Shown: positions 54,759-62,970 of the stretch, in pieces
Position numbering within the stretch: position 1 is the first letter of the stretch
Layout of the letters: every line of letters starts with the position of its first letter
Assembly: GCF_902833225.1 (NCBI RefSeq)
Contig: NZ_CADFEI010000010.1
Span: 1-64,000 of the forward strand
DNA length: 64,000 nt
Source of the DNA: Burkholderia sp. BCC1644
GTDB taxonomy: Bacteria; Pseudomonadota; Gammaproteobacteria; Burkholderiales; Burkholderiaceae
Reading direction: 5' to 3'
Translations under genes and position numbers: made by a program
The notes under the pieces: model-generated
The model's database searches: none
Told to the model about the DNA's origin: nothing
The model's input: the letters and a program-made list of their open reading frames with translations, nothing else

Positions 54759-55838
54759 TCAGGCGGCCGATGCACGCCATTCGGCATCGAGCGCCGCGAC
54801 GAGCTGCGCCGTCGTCAGCGCGTCGCCGCGCCGCCGCGCAAGCGGCGCACCCTGCCCGGCCCACAGCGACAGGTAGTCGCCGTCGTTCGCGCGCGCGGCG
54901 GCCTGGCGCAGCGGCTGCGTCAGCGCGTTCTGCACCGGGTACGGCGCGACGTCGGCCACATGTTCACCGAGCCGCGCCATCAGCGTGTTGCGCAACCCGC
55001 GCGCATGGCGGCCGGTGATCGCCCGCGTGACCTGCGTCGACGTATCGGTGCTCGCGAGCAGGCGCGCCTTCCAGTCCGCCGCGATCGCGCTTTCCATGCA
55101 GGTGAGGAACGCGGTGCCGAGCTGGGCGCCCTGCGCGCCGAGCGCGAGCGCGGCCGCGATCCCGCGGCCGTCCATGATGCCGCCCGCGGCGAGCACGGGC
55201 AGGCCGGTCGCGTCGACGAGCTGCGGCACGAGCGCGAGCGTGCCGATCAGCGCATCGTCGGCGGAACCGATGAACGTGCCGCGATGGCCGCCCGCCTCGG
55301 CGCCCTGTGCGGACAGCGCGTCGGCGCCGGCCGCTTGCCACGCGAGCCCTTCGGCCACGTGCGTCGCGGTACCGATCACATACGTGCCGGCCGCCTTCAG
55401 GCGCGCGACGTCGGCCGCGTCGAGCACGCCGAACGTGAAGCTTGCAACGGGTACGCGCAGCGCGACGAGCGCATCGAGTTGCGCGCGGAAGTCGGGCGCG
55501 TAGCGGGCCGGCGCGGCGCCCGGCGGCAAGCCGAGCGCCGCGTTCAACGGGTCGATCGCGGCCAGGGCCCGCGCGACGGTCGCCGCATCGGGCGTGGCGT
55601 CCGGCAGCACGAACAGGTTGACCGCGAACGGGCGATCGGTGGCCGCGCGAATGGCGTCGACTTCGGTGGCGAGGCGCTCGGGCGCGAAGGCGGCGGCGCC
55701 GAGGCTGCCGAGCGCGCCGGCGTTCGATGCGGCGGCGACCATCGCGGTCGTGGTCGCGCCGACCATCGGCGCCTGCACGAGCGGCAGGCGCAGGCCGAAG
55801 CGTTCGGAAAAGGGGGTGGAAAACAGACGGGCAGACAT
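54759..55838 (-). CDS. Nitronate monooxygenase (2-nitropropane dioxygenase family)
   Basis: A 359-residue FMN enzyme with a TIM-barrel fold. The N-terminal PLVQAPMVGATTTAMVAAAS binds FMN. GAEAGGHRGTF includes the catalytic His of class I enzymes, and VLAAGGIMDGRGIAAALALGA is the phosphate-binding segment. It oxidises propionate 3-nitronate or related nitronates, a detoxification reaction. Single gene; upstream it is divergent from the dienelactone hydrolase. Confidence 0.93.
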   Translation of the reverse strand: MSARLFSTPFSERFGLRLPLVQAPMVGATTTAMVAAASNAGALGSLGAAAFAPERLATEVDAIRAATDRPFAVNLFVLPDATPDAATVARALAAIDPLNAALGLPPGAAPARYAPDFRAQLDALVALRVPVASFTFGVLDAADVARLKAAGTYVIGTATHVAEGLAWQAAGADALSAQGAEAGGHRGTFIGSADDALIGTLALVPQLVDATGLPVLAAGGIMDGRGIAAALALGAQGAQLGTAFLTCMESAIAADWKARLLASTDTSTQVTRAITGRHARGLRNTLMARLGEHVADVAPYPVQNALTQPLRQAAARANDGDYLSLWAGQGAPLARRRGDALTTAQLVAALDAEWRASAA

Positions 55839-56061
55839 GGCGAATCCTTCGATGACGATGCGCGAAAGCGCTTTGTAAAGGCCGACACATCGACTCTATC
55901 GAAGCAGCGCAGCGCCGAAAAATGAATAATCGAGATCGAAACGATCGCTGCGCGAGAAGCAGGCGCGCGCCCTGCATCACCAGACGATTGATGGCACACT
56001 AGGCCGCCCTCTTTCACCCCGGGGTGCGCATCGCGCCCCCCGTTCGCCAGGAGTTCAGAAC

Positions 56062-56754
56062 GTGACTGCCCAATGGATCGACATCCCGACCGGTAACGAC
56101 AGCTTCGGTGGCTATCTCGCGCTGCCCAAGCGCGGCAAGGGCCCTGCCGTCATCATCATCCAGGAGATCTTCGGTGTGAACTCGCACATCCGCGCGGTCG
56201 CCGACCAGTACGCGTCCGACGGCTTCGTCGCGCTCGCGCCGGACGTGTTCTGGCGCACGCAGCCGCGCGTCGAGCTGACCTACGAAGGCGCGGATCGCGA
56301 CAAGGGCATCGAGCTGATGAAGAAGACCGACGTGGGTCTCGCGGTTGCCGACATCGGCGCGGCAGCCGACGCGTTGCGCGCGCGCCCCGAAGTGGCCGGC
56401 AAGGTCGCCGCGATCGGCTACTGCTTCGGCGGCCAGCTCGCGTACCGCTCCGCCGCGACCGGCAAGCTCGACGCGGCGGTGTCCTATTACGGCGGCGGCA
56501 TCCAGAATGCACTCGACCTCGCCGGCAAGGTCACGCAGCCGATCCTGTTCCACTACGCGGAAAACGACCACGGCATCCCGCTGACGGCCGTCGACGACGT
56601 GAAGGCCGCGTTCGCCGGCCACGGTCACGCGTCCTTCCACGTGTACCCGGGCGCCGAGCACGGCTTCAACTGCACGGACCGCGCGTCGTACAACCAGCGC
56701 GCATCGGCGCTCGCGCATGGCCGCACGCTGACGTTCCTCGCCGAGCACCTGTAA
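56062..56754 (+). CDS. Dienelactone hydrolase-family protein
   Basis: A 230-residue alpha/beta hydrolase of the carboxymethylenebutenolidase family. The nucleophile is the Cys in GYCFGGQLAY, the acid the Asp in ENDHGIP and the base the His in GAEHGFNC; the QEIFGVN loop supplies the conserved Glu. It opens lactone rings in aromatic degradation, but many homologues act on other esters. The start is a GTG at 56062 with CAGGAG about 8 nt upstream. No chlorocatechol genes are near. Confidence 0.9.
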   Translation: MTAQWIDIPTGNDSFGGYLALPKRGKGPAVIIIQEIFGVNSHIRAVADQYASDGFVALAPDVFWRTQPRVELTYEGADRDKGIELMKKTDVGLAVADIGAAADALRARPEVAGKVAAIGYCFGGQLAYRSAATGKLDAAVSYYGGGIQNALDLAGKVTQPILFHYAENDHGIPLTAVDDVKAAFAGHGHASFHVYPGAEHGFNCTDRASYNQRASALAHGRTLTFLAEHL

Positions 56755-56835
56755 TCGTGCGCGGCCGCGGGCCCGATGCACCGGGCCCGCGTTATGCTCC
56801 CATCATCGCCACGAGTCACAACGGGGGTGACTGCG

Positions 56836-58314
56836 ATGCACTCGGACTATCTCGCGCATGACGCGATCGGCCTCGCGACGCTCGTGCGCGACCGCAAGGC
56901 CAGCCCGCGCGAACTGCTCGACGCCGCGATCGGCCAGGCCGAAGCCGTCAACGGCGCGATCAACGCGATCGTGCTGCAGGACTACGAAGCCGCGCGCCAG
57001 CGCGCGACCGCCACGCCCGAACCCGGCGCCGATATGCCGTTCGCAGGCGTGCCGTACCTCGTCAAGGATCTCGGCGCAGCCGTCGCCGGGCTGCCGCTGT
57101 CGATGGGCAGCCGGCACTACCGGTATTTCGTGCCGGCCGACGATTCGCCGGTGATCGCGCGCAGCCGCGCGGCGGGCCTGAACGTGTTCGGCAAGACCAA
57201 CACGTCGGAAATCGGCCAGATGCCGTACACCGAACCCGAGCTGTTCGGCGCGTGCCGCAACCCGTGGAATCTCGACCACACGCCCGGCGGCTCGAGCGGC
57301 GGCGCCGCGGCAGCCGTCGCGGCCGGCATCGTGCCGCTCGCACATGCATCCGACGGCGGCGGCTCGATCCGCATCCCCGCATCGTGTTGCGGGCTGTTCG
57401 GCCTGAAGCCGAGCCGCAACCCGGTGCTCGTCGACCTGCCGTCGAACGGCGAGCTGGTCGTCCAGCATGCGGTATCGCGCAGCGTGCGCGACAGCGCGCT
57501 GCTGCTCGACGTGACGACCGGCCAGACGCTGCCGCCCGGCGCGTCCGGCACCTTCCTCGGCGCGCTCGACACGCCGCCCGGCCCGCTGCGGATCGGCCTC
57601 GTCGTCGATCCGATGCTCGCGCCGGCACTCGCCGACGACACGCGCGCCGCGCTCGACGATGCGGCCGCGCTGCTCGAATCGCTCGGCCATCACGTCGAAT
57701 CGGCCACGCTGCATGTCGACTACGCGCGCGCGGCCGAAACCTTCCTCACGCTGTGGGCGACGATCGCCGAGGAAATGGTGCTCGGCGCGCGCGAGTTGAC
57801 CGGCCGCACGCCGCGGCGCGGCGAATTCGAAGCCGCGACGTGGGCGATGGCCGTGGTCGGCCGGCGGCTCGCACGCACGCGCCTGCCGGACGTGCTCGAA
57901 TGGCAACGTCAGTTGACCGTGCAGGTTTCCGGCCTCGTGTCGCGCTACGACGCGATCCTGTGCGCGTCGCTCGCGGCGCCGCCGGTGAAGATCGGCGAGC
58001 TGCAGCCGACGCCGTTCGAATCCGCGCAGATGAAGCTGCTTGCCGCGCTGCCGGTGAAGCCGCTGCTGAAGGAAATGCTCGCGAAATCGTCGGAGAAGGC
58101 CTTCGCGTGGGCCGGCTGCACCGAGCTGTTCAACCTGACCGGCCAGCCGGCGATGTCGGTGCCGCTGTACTGGAATGCGCGCGGGTTGCCGATCGGCGTG
58201 CAGTTCGCCGCGCGCCACGCCGACGAAGCGTTGCTGCTCAAGCTGGCACGGCAGCTCGAACAGGCGCGGCCGTGGTTCGACCGCCGCCCGCCGCTGATGC
58301 AGGCGCAGCGCTGA
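56836..58314 (+). CDS. Amidase signature-family hydrolase
   Basis: A 492-residue Ser-cisSer-Lys hydrolase. The Lys is in GVPYLVKDLGA, and the Gly/Ser-rich signature reads DHTPGGSSGGAAAAVAAG followed by ASDGGGSIRIPASCCGLFG. It hydrolyses an amide bond of an unknown substrate. The ATG at 56836 is preceded by GGGGGTGA; an ATG at 56776 gives 20 extra residues. It lies 81 bp after the dienelactone hydrolase gene. A strong terminator follows. Confidence 0.92.
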   Translation: MHSDYLAHDAIGLATLVRDRKASPRELLDAAIGQAEAVNGAINAIVLQDYEAARQRATATPEPGADMPFAGVPYLVKDLGAAVAGLPLSMGSRHYRYFVPADDSPVIARSRAAGLNVFGKTNTSEIGQMPYTEPELFGACRNPWNLDHTPGGSSGGAAAAVAAGIVPLAHASDGGGSIRIPASCCGLFGLKPSRNPVLVDLPSNGELVVQHAVSRSVRDSALLLDVTTGQTLPPGASGTFLGALDTPPGPLRIGLVVDPMLAPALADDTRAALDDAAALLESLGHHVESATLHVDYARAAETFLTLWATIAEEMVLGARELTGRTPRRGEFEAATWAMAVVGRRLARTRLPDVLEWQRQLTVQVSGLVSRYDAILCASLAAPPVKIGELQPTPFESAQMKLLAALPVKPLLKEMLAKSSEKAFAWAGCTELFNLTGQPAMSVPLYWNARGLPIGVQFAARHADEALLLKLARQLEQARPWFDRRPPLMQAQR

Positions 58315-58355
58315 CGCGCGCAAGCGCTTGCGCCCGCCGTCACGAACGAAAAAAA

Positions 58356-58384
58356 GCCCCGCCGGCGAACCCGGCGGGGCTTTT
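58356..58384. terminator. Bidirectional terminator between the amidase gene and metF
   Basis: A perfect 10-bp stem (GCCCCGCCGG/CCGGCGGGGC) with a 5-nt loop, flanked by A7 on the left and TTTT on the right. It serves both convergent genes. Confidence 0.93.
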
Positions 58385-58408
58385 GCGCATGCAACTGCGC
58401 GACCGCGC

Positions 58409-59239
58409 TTACACGACGAGCCGTTCGCAGATCGTCCGCGTGGCGGTCGCTGCGTTCAGCGTATAGAAGTGCAGCCCCGGCACGCCCGCATCGATCAGGC
58501 GCTGGCACAGGCCCGTGACGACGTCCGCGCCGAACGCGCGGATCGACTCGCGATCGTCGCCGAAGCTTTCGAGCCGGCGCGCGACCCAGCGCGGCACTTC
58601 CGCGCCGCACATCTCGGAGAAGCGCATCAGCTGCGAGAAGTTCGTGATCGGCATGATGCCCGGCACGATCGGCACGTCCACGCCCAGCTTGCGCGCATCG
58701 TCGACGAAGCGGAAATACGCGTCGGCGTTGAAGAAATACTGCGTGATCGCGGAATTCGCGCCGGCTTTCACCTTGCGCGCGAAATTCTCGAGATCGGCCT
58801 TCGGCGAGCGCGATTGCGGGTGGTACTCCGGATAGCCGGCGACTTCGATGTGGAACCAGTCGCCATGCTCGGCGCGGATGAAGCTGACGAGCTCGGACGC
58901 ATAGCGCAGCTCGCCGACCTCGCCCATCCCCGACGGCAGGTCGCCGCGCAGCGCGACGATGTGCCGGATGCCGTGCGAGCGGTACTGGTCGAGGATCGCG
59001 CGCAGGCTGTCGCGCGACGAGCCGATGCACGACAGGTGCGGCGCGGCCTCGAGGCCGTCCTTTTGCATGTCGAGCACGGTATCGAGCGTGCCCTGCTGCG
59101 TCGAGCCGCCGGCGCCGAACGTCACGGAGACGAATTTCGGCTTCAGCGGCAGCAGCTGCGCACGCGTCGCGCGCAGCTTTTCGACGCCGTCCGCCGTCTT
59201 GGGCGGGAAGAATTCAAACGAAAGTTCGATCGGTTTCAT
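58409..59239 (-). CDS. metF: 5,10-methylenetetrahydrofolate reductase
   Basis: A 276-residue FAD enzyme that makes 5-methyltetrahydrofolate, the methyl donor for methionine synthesis. Motifs include LSFEFFPPKTADGVEKL (catalytic Glu), VTFGAGGSTQQGTLDTV, and ALRGDLPSGMG. It follows ahcY and a small membrane-protein gene on the same strand. The three probably form one transcript under the SAH riboswitch, which links recycling of S-adenosylhomocysteine with methyl-group supply. Confidence 0.97.
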   Translation of the reverse strand: MKPIELSFEFFPPKTADGVEKLRATRAQLLPLKPKFVSVTFGAGGSTQQGTLDTVLDMQKDGLEAAPHLSCIGSSRDSLRAILDQYRSHGIRHIVALRGDLPSGMGEVGELRYASELVSFIRAEHGDWFHIEVAGYPEYHPQSRSPKADLENFARKVKAGANSAITQYFFNADAYFRFVDDARKLGVDVPIVPGIMPITNFSQLMRFSEMCGAEVPRWVARRLESFGDDRESIRAFGADVVTGLCQRLIDAGVPGLHFYTLNAATATRTICERLVV

Positions 59240-59273
59240 GATTCGATGGGGTTGGGCCTGCGCCCGCCGGCCC

Positions 59274-59627
59274 TCAGCCGATGTCGCGCTGGCCGAAGAT
59301 CAGGGCGGACAGCAGCCACGACACGATGCTGTACAGGATCGAACCGAAGAACGCGGACCAGAATCCCGACACCTCGAAGCCCTTCAGCAGCGACGACGCG
59401 AACCAGAAGCACAGCGCGTTCACGACGAGGATGAACACCCCGAGCGTGACGATCGTCACGGGCAGCGTCAGCAGGATCAGCACCGGACGGATCACCGTGT
59501 TGATCAGGCCCAGCACGACCGCGATGATCAGCGCGGTGCCGAAGCTCTTGATGTGGATCGACGGCACGAGATACGTGATGATCAGCAGCGCGAGCGCGTT
59601 GATGACCCAGGTGAGGATGACGCTCAT
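59274..59627 (-). CDS. Small membrane protein, phage holin family 4 (YvlD-like)
   Basis: A 117-residue protein with four hydrophobic segments: VINALALLIITYLVPSIHI, ALIIAVVLGLINTVIRPVL, TIVTLGVFILVVNALCFWF and FWSAFFGSILYSIVSWLLS. It matches the PF04020 family, named for mycobacteriophage holins but widespread as chromosomal genes such as yvlD. Its place between ahcY and metF is constant in many betaproteobacteria as far as I recall. A role in methionine-cycle metabolism is unproven. Confidence 0.87.
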   Translation of the reverse strand: MSVILTWVINALALLIITYLVPSIHIKSFGTALIIAVVLGLINTVIRPVLILLTLPVTIVTLGVFILVVNALCFWFASSLLKGFEVSGFWSAFFGSILYSIVSWLLSALIFGQRDIG

Positions 59628-59663
59628 GGAGTGCTCCGGTTCGGTTGTCGATCTGTACGATCA

Positions 59664-59722
59664 GCGGCCGCCGCCGCACCGTGTGCCCCGTAGCGGGGCG
59701 CGCACGGCGCGGCGGCGGCCGC
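59664..59722. repeat. Long GC-rich hairpin between ahcY and the membrane-protein gene
   Basis: GCGGCCGCCGCCGC (59664-59677) pairs perfectly with 59709-59722. The inner part continues with CCGTG/CACGG and GCCCCG/CGGGGC, giving a stem of over 25 bp with a 3-nt loop. There is no T tract. It lies 7 bp after the ahcY stop on the minus strand and probably stabilises the ahcY 3' end or dampens expression of the downstream genes. Confidence 0.75.
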
Positions 59723-59728
59723 GACGCA

Positions 59729-61147
59729 TCAGTAGCGGTAGTGGTTCGGCTTGAACGGGCCGTCCTTCTGCACGCCGATGTACGAAGCCTGCTCGTCCGA
59801 CAGCACGGACAGGTTCGCGCCGATGCGCGCGAGGTGCAGGCGCGCGACCTTTTCGTCGAGATGCTTCGGCAGCACGTACACCTTGTTCTCGTACTCGTTG
59901 CCGCGCACGAACAGCTCGATCTGCGCGAGCGTCTGGTTCGCGAACGAGTTCGACATCACGAACGACGGGTGGCCGGTCGCGCAGCCGAGGTTCACGAGGC
60001 GGCCTTCCGCCAGCAGGATCACGCGCTTGCCGTCCGGGAAGATGATGTGGTCGACCTGCGGCTTGATGTTTTCCCACTGGTACTGGCGCGTCGACGCAAC
60101 GTCGATTTCCGAGTCGAAGTGACCGATGTTGCAGACGATCGCGTTGTGGCGCATCGCCTTCATGTGGTCGTGGCCGATCACGTGGAAGTTGCCGGTTGCC
60201 GTCACGAAGATGTCGGCCTTGTCGGCCGCGTATTCCATCGTCACGACGCGGTAGCCTTCCATCGCCGCCTGCAGCGCGCAGATCGGATCGATTTCGGTGA
60301 CCCACACGGTCGCGCCCAGGCCGCGCAGCGACTGCGCGCAGCCCTTGCCCACATCGCCGTAGCCCGCGACGACCGCGACCTTGCCCGCGATCATCACGTC
60401 GGTCGCGCGCTTGATGCCGTCGACCAGCGATTCACGGCAGCCGTACAGGTTGTCGAACTTCGACTTCGTGACCGAATCGTTCACGTTGAACGCCGGGAAC
60501 GGCAGGCGGCCGTCCTTTTCCATCTGGTACAGGCGGTGCACGCCGGTCGTGGTTTCTTCGGTCACGCCCTTGATGTGCGCGAGGCGCGTCGAGTACCAGG
60601 TCGGGTCCGCGTCGAGGTGCGTCGCGATCGACTTGTACAGCGCGACTTCTTCCTCGTTGGTCGGCTTCGCGATCACCGAACGGTCCTTCTCGGCCTTCGA
60701 GCCGAGGATCAGCAGCAGCGTTGCGTCGCCGCCGTCGTCCAGGATCATGTTCGCGAATTCGCCGTTCGGCCATTCGAAGATGCGGTGCGAGAACTCCCAG
60801 TATTCGTCGAGCGACTCGCCCTTGAACGCGAACACCGGCGTGCCGGCTTCGACGATCGCGGCCGCCGCGTGATCCTGTGTCGAGAAGATGTTGCACGAGG
60901 CCCAGCGAACGTCCGCGCCGAGCGCCTTCAGCGTCTCGATCAGCACGCCCGTCTGGATCGTCATGTGCAGCGAACCGGCAATGCGCGCGCCCTTCAGCGG
61001 CTGCTGCGCCTTGTATTCGTCACGGATCTGCACGAGGCCCGGCATTTCGGTCTCGGCGATGTTGAGTTCCTTGCGGCCCCAGCCGGCCAGCGCCATGTCG
61101 GCGACGACGTAATCGTGGGAAGCCTTGGAATCGATAATGGCGTTCAT
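59729..61147 (-). CDS. ahcY: S-adenosylhomocysteinase
   Basis: A 472-residue NAD-dependent enzyme that splits S-adenosylhomocysteine into adenosine and homocysteine, relieving product inhibition of methyltransferases. Visible motifs: [28 protein letters not shown] (catalytic Lys and Asp), and [15 protein letters not shown] for NAD binding. The C-terminal KPNHYRY is universal. The insertion of ~40 residues after position 160 is normal for bacterial forms. The ATG at 61147 follows AGGAGGG; the GTG one codon before it is the alternative. Confidence 0.98.
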   Translation of the reverse strand: MNAIIDSKASHDYVVADMALAGWGRKELNIAETEMPGLVQIRDEYKAQQPLKGARIAGSLHMTIQTGVLIETLKALGADVRWASCNIFSTQDHAAAAIVEAGTPVFAFKGESLDEYWEFSHRIFEWPNGEFANMILDDGGDATLLLILGSKAEKDRSVIAKPTNEEEVALYKSIATHLDADPTWYSTRLAHIKGVTEETTTGVHRLYQMEKDGRLPFPAFNVNDSVTKSKFDNLYGCRESLVDGIKRATDVMIAGKVAVVAGYGDVGKGCAQSLRGLGATVWVTEIDPICALQAAMEGYRVVTMEYAADKADIFVTATGNFHVIGHDHMKAMRHNAIVCNIGHFDSEIDVASTRQYQWENIKPQVDHIIFPDGKRVILLAEGRLVNLGCATGHPSFVMSNSFANQTLAQIELFVRGNEYENKVYVLPKHLDEKVARLHLARIGANLSVLSDEQASYIGVQKDGPFKPNHYRY

Positions 61148-61183
61148 CACGCCCTCCTTTCTAAAAAGTTTCTAGATTGGTGA

Positions 61184-61303
61184 CGTGAGCGCCGTTCAGG
61201 AAGCGGGGCCGGCGCGACAACACGCTGAACGCGCGCCGCACGGCTGCTTGGTGAAGCCTTCCGAGCCTGGCGGACGCAGATGGTCCGTCGCAACGCTCCT
61301 CGG
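61184..61303 (-). ncRNA. SAH riboswitch in the ahcY leader
   Basis: On the minus strand the conserved SAH-aptamer segments occur in order: CCGAGGAGCG (61294-61303) with TGCGAC just after it, CCAGGCTCGG (61261-61270), and AACGGCGCTCACG (61184-61196). CCGAG pairs with CTCGG, and GAGCG with CGCTC, as in the pseudoknotted SAH riboswitch. The element binds S-adenosylhomocysteine and turns expression on. It ends 26 bp before the ahcY ribosome site (AGGAGGGC at 61151-61158), which fits translational or transcriptional control of ahcY and the genes behind it. Confidence 0.93.
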
Positions 61304-61315
61304 AAAACGGAGGGG

Positions 61316-61321
61316 ATTGTA
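61316..61321 (-). promoter_or_regulatory. Probable -10 element for ahcY
   Basis: TACAAT on the minus strand would start transcription near 61309, just before the riboswitch. No good -35 is present 17 bp upstream. Confidence 0.55.
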
Positions 61322-61394
61322 GCAAATCGGCGCGCGGAATGCGCGAGCACGGCACAAGCGCGCGGCGTCGGCGCGCATGGCCGCCCTGAAAGGG

Positions 61395-62129
61395 TCAGGA
61401 CTCCGCGCCGACCCAGGCCTGTTCGCGCAGCCGCGCACGCAGGCGCGCGACGGCCTGGCTGTGCAGCTGGCACACGCGCGACTCGCTCACCTCGAGCACC
61501 GCGCCGATCTCGCGCAGATTCAGACCCCGTTCGTAGTACAGCGACATCAACAGCTTCTCCCGCTCCGGTAGCCGCTCGATCGCCTCGACGAGCGCCTCGC
61601 GCAGATGCTCGTCGAGCAGCGACGACAGCGGATCGGCGTGATCGACGCGATAGCGGTCGAGAAACGGCTCGTCGTCGGCCGCGCGGTCGAAATCCTCATA
61701 GTAGATGAGCTGGCTGCCGTGCAGGTCCTGCAGCATCCCCTGGTATTCGTCGAGCGGCATCTTCAGGTGCTCGGCGATCTCGGTCTCGCTCGCCGAGCGG
61801 CCGAGATGCTGCTCGACCTGGTGCACCGCGTGCTCGACCTCGCGCGACGTCTTGCGCAGGCTGCGCGGCAGCCAGTCGTTGCTGCGCAGCTCGTCGAGCA
61901 TCGCGCCGCGGATACGCTGGGTCGCGTAGGTCTCGAACTGCGCGCCCTGGTCTTCCTTGTAGCGGCCGGCCGCGTCCATCAGGCCGATCATGCCGGCCTG
62001 GATCAGGTCGTCGAGGTCGACGCTCGCCGGCATCTTCGCGACGAGCTGCAGCCCGAGGCGGCGCACGAGCGGCGCATATTGCGCGAGCACGTCGGCCTGG
62101 GACATCTTTCCTTGAGCGTTGTACATCAT
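61395..62129 (-). CDS. fliA: Flagellar sigma factor sigma-28
   Basis: A 244-residue RNA polymerase sigma factor for late flagellar and chemotaxis genes. Region 2 reads DLIQAGMIGLMDAAGRYKED then FETYATQRIRGAMLDELRSND; region 3 is SREVEHAVHQVEQHLGRSAS; region 4 is REKLLMSLYYERGLNLREIG then VSESRVCQLHSQAVARLRA. The ATG at 62129 has AGGAGAG upstream. It is the last gene of flhF-flhG-fliA on the minus strand, 22 bp after flhG. Confidence 0.97.
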   Translation of the reverse strand: MMYNAQGKMSQADVLAQYAPLVRRLGLQLVAKMPASVDLDDLIQAGMIGLMDAAGRYKEDQGAQFETYATQRIRGAMLDELRSNDWLPRSLRKTSREVEHAVHQVEQHLGRSASETEIAEHLKMPLDEYQGMLQDLHGSQLIYYEDFDRAADDEPFLDRYRVDHADPLSSLLDEHLREALVEAIERLPEREKLLMSLYYERGLNLREIGAVLEVSESRVCQLHSQAVARLRARLREQAWVGAES

Positions 62130-62151
62130 GGCTCTCTCCTTCCGGTGGCGC

Positions 62152-62970
62152 TCACGCGGCGTGTGCCGCGCCCGCCTCATACGACGGCTTGCCGCCCGCG
62201 TGGACCGCGCGCCCCGCGCCCGAACGCGGGCGCATCGGCCAGTACAGCAGGTCGGCGGCAATCTGCCGGTAATCGCGCGCGGCCGCCGACGACGGAAACG
62301 CGTCGACCACCGCATGCATCAGTTCGCGCGCATGCTCGACGAGCGGATCGGCGCTCACGCAGCCCGCGTCGGCGATCGACACGGTCAGGTAGCGGCTCGC
62401 GACGCCCGCGAGGTTGTCGAAGGCCGTCTTCGCGTCCGCGTGGCTGCCGACGTGATTGGTCAGCACGCGGAACTGCGCGAACGCGTGCGCGAAATGCAGC
62501 CGCTTCATGCACGCGTACGCCTCGGTGATCGCCTGCGCGGCGACCCGCGTGACGACCAGCACGTCGTGCGCTTCGCGTGCGAGCGCCGAGAACGAACCGT
62601 CGGCGCCGAGCTGCGCGTCGACGAGGACGATGTCGGCCGGCCCGTCGATGAAATCGCTCAGCTGCGCGTCGCTGTAGCCGGCGCGCGCGAGCCGCGCCGC
62701 CGAGCACAGGCCGAAGCCGGCTGCCACCCGCGTGCGTTCGCCGTCGCGCAGCCATGCGCCCGCCAGGGTCGCGCTGGCCGAATGCACGTCGGCGCGTTCG
62801 TCGACGACGAGCACGTCCTTGCCGAGCGACGCGAGCGCCGTCGCCAGGTTCACGATGGTGGACGTGCAGCCGACACCCGCCGGCCCGCCCGTCACCGCGA
62901 CGATGCGCGACGCGCGCCCGGCCAGCAGGCGCCGCAGCCCTTCGGCCTGGTCGATGATCCGTTTATCCAA
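62152..62970 (-). CDS. flhG: FlhG/MinD-like flagellar number regulator with degenerate Walker A
   Basis: A 272-residue ParA/MinD-superfamily protein in the flhG position, after flhF and before fliA. The expected KGGVGKT loop reads GGPAGVGCTST: the signature Lys is Pro30 and the Walker-A Lys is Cys35 (codon at 62866-62868). The rest of the fold is recognisable (NLATALASLGKDVLVVDERA, ADIVLVDAQLG, VLVVTRVAAQAITEAYACMK). FlhG normally uses ATP hydrolysis to limit flagellar number with FlhF. This protein probably cannot hydrolyse ATP in the standard way. Translation starts at a TTG overlapping the flhF stop by 8 bp. Confidence 0.88.
   Translation of the reverse strand: MDKRIIDQAEGLRRLLAGRASRIVAVTGGPAGVGCTSTIVNLATALASLGKDVLVVDERADVHSASATLAGAWLRDGERTRVAAGFGLCSAARLARAGYSDAQLSDFIDGPADIVLVDAQLGADGSFSALAREAHDVLVVTRVAAQAITEAYACMKRLHFAHAFAQFRVLTNHVGSHADAKTAFDNLAGVASRYLTVSIADAGCVSADPLVEHARELMHAVVDAFPSSAAARDYRQIAADLLYWPMRPRSGAGRAVHAGGKPSYEAGAAHAA

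Noticed and set aside
59274-59627. Holin-family gene as a sign of a prophage or lysis cassette
   Set aside because: There are no lysin, capsid or integrase genes nearby. The family is common as a chromosomal membrane protein, and it sits in a metabolic operon.
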